A stretch of DNA of 11,918 bases from Burkholderiaceae bacterium (lineage in GTDB: Bacteria > Pseudomonadota > Gammaproteobacteria > Burkholderiales > Burkholderiaceae): the NCBI GenBank assembly GCA_030151165.1, contig JASLEM010000121.1:1-11918 (forward strand), in the 5' to 3' direction. Position numbers and translations under genes: made by a program. The notes under the pieces are model-generated. The model was not told where the DNA came from. It was given only the letters and a program-made list of their open reading frames with translations, and ran no database searches. This document shows positions 6,416 through 11,918 of the stretch, in pieces; within the stretch, counting starts at the first letter, position 1; each line of letters starts with the position of its first letter.

Positions 6416-7030
6416 TCAGCCGCGCAACTCGTCGAGCGTGTTGAAGTTCGCGAACGCGTCGGCGTCGTCGGCGCGGTCGAAGCGCACCGGCACGGCATGG
6501 CGCGCGATCCAGCCCTCGACCTTGCGCTGGCCCGACGCCAGATAACCGGCCAGCTCGTCGGACAAGGACGTCGCGAGCAGGCAGCACACCGGCTCCAGCC
6601 TCAGCCCGTGCGCGCCGTGATCCCGTTGGACGACCGCGCCAGTGCCGTCGCCGGTCGATGCGGCAGCAGCGAGCCGCGTGACGAGGTCTGTCGGCAGGAA
6701 GGGCGCGTCGCACGGCACGACCGCGAGCCAAGGCGTGCGCGCGGCGCGCAGGCCGGCGAGGATGCCGGCGAGCGGGCCGGGATAACTTTCGAGTGCGTCG
6801 GACGAGTCGTCCACGAGCACGCGCGCCGCGAGCGCCGCGTAGGTCTCGACGTTGCGGTTCGCGCTGACCAGGATCTCGTGCACTTGCGGCGCGAGGCGCG
6901 CGATCGCGTGCTCGACGAGCGGCCGGCCGCGAAAGCGTTGCAGGCCCTTGTCGACGCCGCCCATGCGTTGCCCGCGGCCGCCGGCGAGCACGAGGCCGGT
7001 GATCGAGGCCGCGCCGGGCGCCTGGCGCAT
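6416..7030 (-). CDS. mobA: Molybdenum cofactor guanylyltransferase
   Basis: MobA attaches GMP to Mo-molybdopterin to form the bis-MGD cofactor of DMSO-reductase-type enzymes, in the cytoplasm. The 204 residues are typical. The nucleotide-binding signature VLAGGRGQRMGGVDKGL lies at 14-30. Other family motifs are YPGPLAGI (83-90), the PCDAPFLP metal/GTP site (106-113; D108) and the closing NFNTLDELRG. The ATG (7030-7028) shares its A with the moaA stop (TGATG), so translational coupling to moaA is likely. No separate ribosome-binding site is needed or obvious. The stop abuts that of convergent rnhA. Confidence 0.95.
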   Translation of the reverse strand: MRQAPGAASITGLVLAGGRGQRMGGVDKGLQRFRGRPLVEHAIARLAPQVHEILVSANRNVETYAALAARVLVDDSSDALESYPGPLAGILAGLRAARTPWLAVVPCDAPFLPTDLVTRLAAAASTGDGTGAVVQRDHGAHGLRLEPVCCLLATSLSDELAGYLASGQRKVEGWIARHAVPVRFDRADDADAFANFNTLDELRG

Positions 7031-8190
7031 CAGCCGCCGATGTAGTGCATCTCGACGCGGCGCTCGACGGCCGGCGTCGCGGACGCGCGCGCGTCATGCG
7101 CGTCGCGCGCATCGGTCTCGGCCTTGCGTCGCTCGGAGTAGCGGTCGTCGCGGCCGTGCCAGACGTGTGCGACGGCGTCCGCGATCTCGGCGTCGCCGGC
7201 ACCGCCGCGCACGAGGCTGCGCAGGTCGTGGCCGCGCGAGGCGAACAGGCAGGTGTAGAGCTGGCCGTCGGTGGACAGCCGGGCACGGTTGCAGTCGCCG
7301 CAGAAGGCGTGCGTCACGCTCGACACGAGGCCGATCTCCTGCCCGGTCTCGTCGAAGCGCCAGCGTTGCGCGGTCTCGCCCGCGACGGTCGCGGGCAACG
7401 GCGACAGCGGGCCGATCTCGGCGAGCCGCTCCAGCACCTGCTGCGACGGCAGCACGTCGTCGAGCCGCCAGCCGTTGGTCGAGCCGACGTCCATGAACTC
7501 GATGAAGCGCAGCACGACGGCCGTGCCGTAGCGCGCGTGCAAGGCGCGCGTCAGCGGCACCACCTGGTCGTCGTTCGTTCCCTTCTTGACGACCATGTTG
7601 ACCTTCAGCGGCGCGAGGCCGGCCTCGAGCGCGGCGTCGATGCCGCACAGCACGTCCTCGACCGCGAAGCCGACGTCGTTCATCGCACGGAAGACGGCGT
7701 CGTCGATCGCGTCCAGGCTCACCGTGATGCGCGTGAGGCCCGCGGCCTTCAGCGCCGCGGCCTTGCGCGCGAGGATCGAGCCGTTGGTCGTCAGCGTGAG
7801 GTCGAGCGGTTGGCCGTCGGGCGTGCGCAGCGCGGCGAGCATCTCGACGAGGTGCTCCAGGTTCTTGCGCAGGAGCGGCTCGCCGCCGGTCAGGCGCAGC
7901 TTGCGCACGCCGGCGCCGGCGAACAGGCGCGCGAGCCGCGTGATCTCCTCGAAGCTCAGCAGCGACGCGTGCGGCAGGAACGCGTGCTTGCTGTCGAAGA
8001 TCTCCTTGGGCATGCAGTAGCTGCAGCGGAAGTTGCAGCGATCGGTGACCGAGATGCGCAGGTCGCGCAGCGGACGGCCGAGCCGGTCGATGCGGTCGTC
8101 GCCGTCGAGCAGTCCGCTCGCGGGCGCGCGGACACCGGCCGTCGCGAGGCCGCGGCGGAGGTCGTTGATCGCGATGAACTTGGCGCTCAT
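7030..8190 (-). CDS. moaA: GTP 3',8-cyclase (MoaA), radical SAM enzyme
   Basis: MoaA catalyses the first step of molybdenum cofactor synthesis, rearranging GTP to 3',8-cyclo-7,8-dihydroguanosine triphosphate. The 386 residues are slightly longer than usual. The N-terminal radical-SAM cluster is C52-x3-C56-x2-C59 ([12 protein letters not shown]). [13 protein letters not shown] (98-110) and LTLTTNGS lie in the SAM barrel. The second cluster has C297, C300 and C314 ([19 protein letters not shown]). The functionally important C-terminal Gly-Gly is present (MHYIGG). A low-complexity insert, [17 protein letters not shown] (358-374), accounts for the extra length. ATG 8190 is chosen, though GAGGA directly abuts it, unusually close for a ribosome-binding site. 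The frame further upstream crosses a terminator, so the longer start at 8289 is rejected. An FNR-like box lies upstream and mobA is coupled downstream. Confidence 0.96.
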   Translation of the reverse strand: MSAKFIAINDLRRGLATAGVRAPASGLLDGDDRIDRLGRPLRDLRISVTDRCNFRCSYCMPKEIFDSKHAFLPHASLLSFEEITRLARLFAGAGVRKLRLTGGEPLLRKNLEHLVEMLAALRTPDGQPLDLTLTTNGSILARKAAALKAAGLTRITVSLDAIDDAVFRAMNDVGFAVEDVLCGIDAALEAGLAPLKVNMVVKKGTNDDQVVPLTRALHARYGTAVVLRFIEFMDVGSTNGWRLDDVLPSQQVLERLAEIGPLSPLPATVAGETAQRWRFDETGQEIGLVSSVTHAFCGDCNRARLSTDGQLYTCLFASRGHDLRSLVRGGAGDAEIADAVAHVWHGRDDRYSERRKAETDARDAHDARASATPAVERRVEMHYIGG

Positions 8191-8199
8191 TCCTCGATT

Positions 8200-8216
8200 G
8201 TGCCCGGCCGGGGCAC
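8200..8216 (-). other. Hairpin just upstream of the moaA start
   Basis: GTGCCC (8200-8205) and GGGCAC (8211-8216) form a perfect 6-bp stem with a 5-base loop, ending 9 bases before the moaA ATG. If transcribed it would sit beside the GAGGA and could limit ribosome access. It does not resemble what I know of the larger Moco RNA motif. Confidence 0.4.
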
Positions 8217-8235
8217 GGGATGGGGCGTCGGGGAC

Positions 8236-8249
8236 TTGCCCCAGGTCAA
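8236..8249. promoter_or_regulatory. FNR/CRP-family-like palindrome upstream of moaA
   Basis: On the minus strand the site reads TTGACCTGGGGCAA, close to the FNR consensus TTGAT-N4-ATCAA: the left half-site is TTGAC and the right is GGCAA. With flanks it is the 16-bp imperfect palindrome 8235-8250. Its centre is about 52 bases before the moaA ATG and it lies downstream of the previous gene's terminator, so it can only serve moaA-mobA. No good -10 hexamer is visible at the ideal distance; CACAAT (8202-8197) is the only AT-rich candidate. Confidence 0.45.
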
Positions 8250-8254
8250 GCCGT

Positions 8255-8286
8255 TGAAACAAAAGCCCGCGCGAGGCGGGCTTGTT
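8255..8286 (-). terminator. Intrinsic terminator for the NlpC/P60 gene
   Basis: AAGCCCGC (8263-8270) and GCGGGCTT (8276-8283) form a perfect 8-bp stem with loop GCGAG. On the minus strand the stem is followed by TTGTTTCAAC, giving a TTTTGTTT run with the stem's last Ts. It lies about 52 bases after the NlpC/P60 stop and separates that gene from moaA. Confidence 0.85.
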
Positions 8287-8334
8287 CACGTGGGCCGAGC
8301 GGCGCTCGTCGAGAACGGCGGGCGCGCAGTGGCT

Positions 8335-9282
8335 TCAGAAGCTGCCCATCGCGCGCGCGGCCGGGCCGTGCGCGGGTGCGAATCCGGCCACGCCGTTGCT
8401 CGCGACTTCGGGCAACGTGCTGCCGAGCTTCAGGCCGGACGGGTTCAGCGATGCCGTGGGCACCGGCGCGAGCACCGCGGCCGACAGCGCCGGGTTGACG
8501 ACCGAGGCTGACGCCGTCGCGGCGCCCTGGCCGGACAGCCGCGCCGTCAGCGCCGCGAGCATCGACTTGCCGGAATCGGTCGGCGTGCCGTTGGCGTTCT
8601 CGAGCTCGGGGACGCGGCGCGCGCCGGTGAAGTGGCGCGCCCAGTACGAGATGTTGATGTCTTCGATGCGCACGGATTCGCCGGTGCGCGGCGAGTGGAT
8701 GAACTTGCCGTCGCCCAGGTAGATGCCGACGTGCGAGAACGTGCGGCGCATCGTGTTGAAGAACACGAGGTCGCCCGGCTTCAGGTCCTTCTGGTCGACC
8801 TTCGCGAGGCGCGGGTCGTTGGCCTGCTCGTCGGCGCGGTGCGGCAGCACGCGGCCGATGCTGTTCTCGAAGACGTAGCGCGTGAAGCCCGAGCAGTCGA
8901 AGCCGGTCTCGGCGGAGTTGCCGCCGAGCTTGTAGCGGACGCCGAGGAAGTTCATCGCGGAGTCGACCAGGCCGGTGGCGCCGTCGCGCACCTGCGAGAT
9001 CAGTTGCGTGCCCTTGTCGAGCAGCTGGGAGCTGGTGTCGAACAGGTGCGAGCCGGTGTCGACGACGAGCTGCGAGCTCTTGTCGGCCACGGAATCGAGC
9101 AAGCCGCGGTCGTCGACGGCACGCAGTGCCGGCTGGCGGATCGCCTGCGGAGCGGCCAGCGCCACGCCCAGCGGCGCCAGCAGCGCCGCCATCACGAGCA
9201 CACTCTTCAACCCAGCGACGCAGGGGAGGTGGCGGGACGGCGCGGAAGCCGTGGCCCCTCGACTTTTCTTGATGATTCGCAC
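8335..9282 (-). CDS. Exported NlpC/P60 (C40) family cell-wall peptidase
   Basis: NlpC/P60 enzymes are cysteine peptidases that usually cut peptidoglycan stem peptides. From GTG 9282 the product has 315 residues. A signal peptide core is KSVLVMAALLAPLGVALA (26-43), with likely cleavage before APQ. Residues 67-95 hold four 7-8-residue repeats of D-[KT]-[SG]-[ST]-[QH]-L-x. The catalytic domain (about 105-225) has C130 in GFDCSGF, H184 in FSHVGIYLG and H196 in FIHSPR. The C-terminal 90 residues are Ala/Ser/Pro-rich and low in complexity. The start is unresolved: a promoter places transcription initiation close to 9282, so GTG 9282 would be leaderless. TTG 9210 gives a compact signal peptide (MKSVLVMAALLAP) after a roughly 70-base leader, and the codons between look less biased than the rest. 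It is a single-gene unit with its own terminator. The substrate is inferred from family. Confidence 0.9.
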   Translation of the reverse strand: MRIIKKSRGATASAPSRHLPCVAGLKSVLVMAALLAPLGVALAAPQAIRQPALRAVDDRGLLDSVADKSSQLVVDTGSHLFDTSSQLLDKGTQLISQVRDGATGLVDSAMNFLGVRYKLGGNSAETGFDCSGFTRYVFENSIGRVLPHRADEQANDPRLAKVDQKDLKPGDLVFFNTMRRTFSHVGIYLGDGKFIHSPRTGESVRIEDINISYWARHFTGARRVPELENANGTPTDSGKSMLAALTARLSGQGAATASASVVNPALSAAVLAPVPTASLNPSGLKLGSTLPEVASNGVAGFAPAHGPAARAMGSF

Positions 9283-9546
9283 AGGGCTAGCATACAGGAT
9301 GCCAGCTTGGCTGGTCAATGTGGGGGAAGGTGAAAACCCTAGCAAATACAAAGACTTGCGTAACGAAACGCTCGGTTTCGGCACGGTCGGGCAGCTTCCC
9401 GGCGCAATTTCGGGCGGTCAGAACTGCAACTCGTCACAAGCAAATCGGAAATTCGGTCGGCACGCAACGACAATCGCCGACTTCCGTTTCCTTCGGGCCG
9501 GCGCCGGTGCGCTGCTCGACAGGAGCGCACGCGAATCCGGACATCG
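9283..9546. other. 264-bp intergenic region between divergent peptidase genes
   Basis: This is the longest gap in the window and is visibly richer in A/T than its flanks. It carries the NlpC/P60 promoter at its left end, and a perfect inverted repeat CGAAAC-GCTCG-GTTTCG (9364-9380) that could be an operator or a small hairpin. Near the right end is AGGAG (9521-9525), 21 bases before the M3 peptidase ATG. I could not find a convincing plus-strand promoter for the M3 gene. No coding potential matching the neighbours' codon use is evident. Confidence 0.5.
9289..9318 (-). promoter_or_regulatory. Candidate sigma-70 promoter of the NlpC/P60 gene
   Basis: On the minus strand, TTGACC (9318-9313, five of six to consensus) is separated by 18 bases from TATGCT (9294-9289, four of six). 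The predicted transcription start is near 9282, coinciding with the GTG candidate start codon. It lies in the least GC-rich stretch of the neighbourhood. Confidence 0.5.
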
Positions 9547-11604
9547 ATGACGACAAAACCCATTCTCCTTCCTGTGGCGCTGGCGGCGCTGGTCGCGCTG
9601 AGCCTGCTCGCGACGCCCGCCGACGCGGCGCGCAAGCGCGTTGTGCGCAAGGCGCCGGCCAAGGCCGCGGCCGCGCCCGCCAAGCCGGTCGAGCTGCCGC
9701 TGCCGGGGCCGCCGTTCCCGCTGCCGGCCACGGCGGCCCAGGTCGCGTCGGACTGCACCGCGGGCCTCGAAGGGGCGAACCTGCGCGTGAAGCAGCTCGA
9801 GAAGCGCAAGCCCGGGCTCGACTGGCTCAAGGGCTGGGACGACCTCTACGGCTGGCAGGAGGATCGCAGCGGGGCGCTGATCTTCCTGAAGAACGTGCAC
9901 CCGAACGCCGAGATCCGCGCCGCTGCCGAGGCCTGCGAGCTGCGCTGGCAGGACTTCCAGTCGACGCTCGGGCTCGACGACAAGGTCTACCAGGTCGGCA
10001 AGAAGTCCCAGCTCAGCGACCCGATCGACCGCCGTGCGGTCGCGGTCGCGCTCGAGGGCTTCGAGGACTCCGGCGTCGCGCTGCCGCCCGACAAGCGTGC
10101 GCAGGCCAAGGACCTGTCGGACAAGATCGTCTCGCTCGGCCAGCAGTTCGAGAAGAACATCCGCGACGACCGCACGCGCGTGCTCTTCACCGAGGCCGAA
10201 CTCAAGGGCGTGCCCGACCGGCTGTGGAAGGATCGGCCGCGCGACGCCGAGGGCAAGATCGCGCTCGGCATCGGCAACGGCACCTTCTACGCGGTGATGC
10301 AGACCGCCGAGGATCCGCTCGCGCGCGAGCGCATGTGGCGCGCCAAGACCAACGAGGGCGGCGCCGAGAACCTGAAGCTGCTGCAGCAGATCACGCGGGC
10401 GCGGCTCGACTACGCGAAGCTCTTCGGCCTCGCGAGCTACGACGACTTCCTGCTGCGCCATCGCATGGTCGAGACGACGGCGCGCGCGACGAAGTTCCTG
10501 GACGACGTGCACGCCGCCGTCGCCGACGAGGAGAAGCACGACATCGCCGAGCTGCGCGACGCCAAGGCGCGCCATCTCGGCCAGCCGCTCGAGATCACGA
10601 AGGTGCAGCGCTGGGACACGATGTTCTACTCGGAACGCCTGCGACGCGACCGGTTCGCCGTCGACGACGAGGCGTTCCGCCAGTATTTCCCGCCGCAGGA
10701 AAGCCTGCGCTTCGTGATGCGCATCGCCGAGAAGATGTTCGGCATCCGCTACGACCGCGTCGACGGCACGTACTGGGCACCGGACGTCCAGGCCTACGCG
10801 GTCACCGATGTCGCCTCCGGCAAGAAGATCGCGAGCCTGTACGTCGATCCGTATCCGCGCGACGGCAAGTACAACTCGACCTCGGTCTGGGGCTTCCGCG
10901 ACGCCGCGACCAGCACCAACCGCCAGGCGCAGGCGGTGCTCGTCGCCAACCTCGACCGCCGCGGGCTGACGCTGCCCGAGCTCGAGACGCTGCTGCACGA
11001 GTTCGCCCACACGCTGCACAACAACCTCTCGGCCACGCGCTACGCGAGCGACGGCGGCATGAACGTGGTGCAGGACTTCCTCGAGGCGCCGTCGCAGATG
11101 CTGGAGGACTGGGTCTACGACAAGAAGGTGCTCAAGGTCTTCCTCGAGGGCTGCCCGACCTGCAAGCCCGTGCCCGACGACCTCGTCGACAAGGCCCGCG
11201 CCGCGCGCGACTTCGGCAAGGGCCTGTCGACCGCGCGCCAGCACCTCTTCGCGAGCTACGACCTCGCGCTGCACGGCCCGACCGCGCCCGATCCGATGGA
11301 GACGTGGATCCGCATGGAAGGCGCGACGCCGCTCGGCTACGTGCCGGGCACGACCTTCCCGGCGGGCTTCGCGCACATCGCCGGGTCGTACGGGGCGGGG
11401 TATTACGGCTACCTCTGGAGCCAGGTCGTCGCGACCGACATGCGCAGCGCGTTCGGCGCCGACAAGCTCGACGCCAAGGTCGGCGCGCGCTACCGCGCCG
11501 ACGTGATCGGGCAGGGCGGCCAGAAGCCGCCGCAGCAGCTTGTGAAGGACTTCCTCGGGCGCGACATGAACACGCAGGCGTTCTTCGACAGCCTGAAGAA
11601 ATGA
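9547..11604 (+). CDS. Exported M3 family zinc metallopeptidase (thimet oligopeptidase/Dcp-like)
   Basis: M3 enzymes are zinc oligopeptidases that degrade short peptides in a deep channel. The 685 residues match the family. An N-terminal signal peptide (KPILLPVALAALVALSLLATPADA, cleavage near residue 27) places it in the periplasm. A short Lys/Arg/Pro/Ala-rich linker follows (28-60). The zinc site is HEFAH (H484, E485, H488) in ETLLHEFAHTLHNNLS, with third ligand E513 in DFLEAPSQMLEDW. The conserved C-terminal GSYGAGYYGYLWSQV segment, supplying substrate-binding tyrosines, is present. Four cysteines occur: C70, C130 and a CPTC pair (C536/C539). ATG 9547 is chosen because the signal peptide begins there; AGGAG is 21 bases upstream, too far for normal use. 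It is divergent from the NlpC/P60 gene, convergent on the PhoH gene, and ends at a shared terminator. Confidence 0.94.
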   Translation: MTTKPILLPVALAALVALSLLATPADAARKRVVRKAPAKAAAAPAKPVELPLPGPPFPLPATAAQVASDCTAGLEGANLRVKQLEKRKPGLDWLKGWDDLYGWQEDRSGALIFLKNVHPNAEIRAAAEACELRWQDFQSTLGLDDKVYQVGKKSQLSDPIDRRAVAVALEGFEDSGVALPPDKRAQAKDLSDKIVSLGQQFEKNIRDDRTRVLFTEAELKGVPDRLWKDRPRDAEGKIALGIGNGTFYAVMQTAEDPLARERMWRAKTNEGGAENLKLLQQITRARLDYAKLFGLASYDDFLLRHRMVETTARATKFLDDVHAAVADEEKHDIAELRDAKARHLGQPLEITKVQRWDTMFYSERLRRDRFAVDDEAFRQYFPPQESLRFVMRIAEKMFGIRYDRVDGTYWAPDVQAYAVTDVASGKKIASLYVDPYPRDGKYNSTSVWGFRDAATSTNRQAQAVLVANLDRRGLTLPELETLLHEFAHTLHNNLSATRYASDGGMNVVQDFLEAPSQMLEDWVYDKKVLKVFLEGCPTCKPVPDDLVDKARAARDFGKGLSTARQHLFASYDLALHGPTAPDPMETWIRMEGATPLGYVPGTTFPAGFAHIAGSYGAGYYGYLWSQVVATDMRSAFGADKLDAKVGARYRADVIGQGGQKPPQQLVKDFLGRDMNTQAFFDSLKK

Positions 11605-11619
11605 TCCTCGCCTGACCAG

Positions 11620-11646
11620 AAAAAAGGGACGCCGCGGCGTCCCTTT
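11620..11646. terminator. Bidirectional intrinsic terminator between M3 peptidase and PhoH genes
   Basis: AAAGGGACGCC (11623-11633) and GGCGTCCCTTT (11636-11646) are exact reverse complements, giving up to 11 bp around a very short loop. Six A residues (11620-11625) on the left give a T-run for minus-strand transcripts; the right side has CCCTTTCTCGTTC for plus-strand transcripts. It sits 15 bases after the M3 stop and 22 bases from the PhoH stop, so it can serve both convergent genes. Confidence 0.85.
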
Positions 11647-11668
11647 CTCGTTCAGTCGCAGCGACGAC

Positions 11669-11918
11669 TCAGAGGGCGTCCGAAGCGAAGTCCGCGAGCC
11701 GCGAGCGCTCGCCGCGCGCCAGCGTGATGTGCCCGCCGTGCGGCCAGCCCTTGAAGCGGTCGACCGCGTAGGTCAGGCCCGAGCTGCCCTCGGTGAGGTA
11801 GGGCGTGTCGATCTGCGCGAGGTTGCCCAGGCAGATGATCTTGGTGCCCGGGCCGGCGCGCGTGATCAGCGTCTTCATCTGCTTGGGCGTCAGGTTCTGC
11901 GCCTCGTCGATGATCACG
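11669..11918 (-). CDS. PhoH family ATPase, C-terminal end (5' part outside window)
   Basis: About 83 C-terminal residues are visible, and the frame runs off the right edge. The fragment begins with a Walker B-type strand, VIIDEAQNLTPKQMKTLITR. GTKIICLGNLAQIDTPYLTEG then matches the sensor region of PhoH ATPases. The close, GLTYAVDRFKGWPHGGHITLARGERSRLADFASDAL, is the ending I associate with the longer PIN-PhoH (PhoH2/YlaK-type) subfamily, which joins an RNA-cleaving PIN domain to an ATPase. Whether a PIN domain is present cannot be seen here. It converges on the M3 peptidase gene across a shared terminator. The valine at the window edge (codon at 11917-11915) is internal, not a start. Confidence 0.9.
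   Translation of the reverse strand, partial: VIIDEAQNLTPKQMKTLITRAGPGTKIICLGNLAQIDTPYLTEGSSGLTYAVDRFKGWPHGGHITLARGERSRLADFASDAL

Noticed and set aside
8200..8216. Moco riboswitch-like leader for moaA
   Set aside because: Only a single 6-bp hairpin is present in a short leader; the larger multi-helix Moco motif is not visible.
8191..8289. Longer moaA start at 8289
   Set aside because: It would run translation through the hairpin terminator at 8263-8283 and the FNR-like site, and the added residues do not look like a MoaA N-terminus.
9418..11376. 652-codon minus-strand open frame opposite the M3 peptidase
   Set aside because: Its translation is low-complexity (Arg, Val, Leu, Glu-rich) and mirrors the codons of the M3 gene, whose zinc motif and signal peptide are intact.
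1..11918. Mobile element, defence system or biosynthetic cluster
   Set aside because: No transposase, integrase, toxin-antitoxin, CRISPR repeat or anomalous base composition was seen; gene content and codon use look uniformly chromosomal.

Overview
The window is a high-GC stretch with the strong G/C third-position bias typical of Burkholderiales (Betaproteobacteria). The proteins read like those of the Rubrivivax/Leptothrix/Comamonadaceae group, and the gap after ebfC holds a CCCCCACGCTCCCT...GCCCCCCGAGGGGGC element of the kind I remember from that group. The genus cannot be fixed from the sequence alone. Nearly all of it is dense chromosomal housekeeping DNA. I see no phage, insertion sequence, CRISPR array, tRNA or rRNA, and no clearly new multi-gene system.

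Layout, left to right. (1) Positions 3-1891, plus strand: the classic replication/repair run dnaX (3' end only), ebfC/ybaB and recR, with a structured intergenic element before recR. (2) Positions 1980-6415: a block matching the E. coli mltD-gloB-yafS-rnhA neighbourhood. mltD and gloB are overlapping minus-strand genes. A YafS-type methyltransferase is divergent, its start codon interlocked with that of gloB. rnhA follows on the plus strand. An uncharacterised 152-residue gene on the minus strand is inserted between the methyltransferase and rnhA. (3) Positions 6416-8190, minus strand: moaA and mobA, coupled by a TGATG junction, for molybdenum cofactor synthesis. An FNR-like palindrome lies upstream of moaA. 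(4) Positions 8335-9282, minus strand: an exported NlpC/P60 cell-wall peptidase with its own promoter and terminator. (5) Positions 9547-11604, plus strand: an exported M3 (thimet oligopeptidase-like) zinc peptidase. (6) Positions 11669-11918, minus strand: the C-terminal end of a PhoH-family ATPase, cut by the window edge.

Functional themes are replication and recombination (dnaX, ebfC, recR, rnhA), cell-wall turnover (mltD, NlpC/P60), methylglyoxal detoxification (gloB), Moco synthesis (moaA, mobA) and envelope proteolysis (M3). Gene packing is very tight. The rnhA and mobA stop codons abut as one TGATCA, and the gloB and methyltransferase start codons share a CCATGG. Two convergent pairs (recR/mltD and M3/PhoH) share A-tract/hairpin/T-tract terminators. 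The longest gap without a gene is 264 bp (9283-9546). The points most worth a second look are the FNR-like box at moaA, the interlocked gloB/methyltransferase starts, the uncharacterised gene at 5452-5910, the structured element before recR, and the heptad-repeat stalk of the NlpC/P60 protein.
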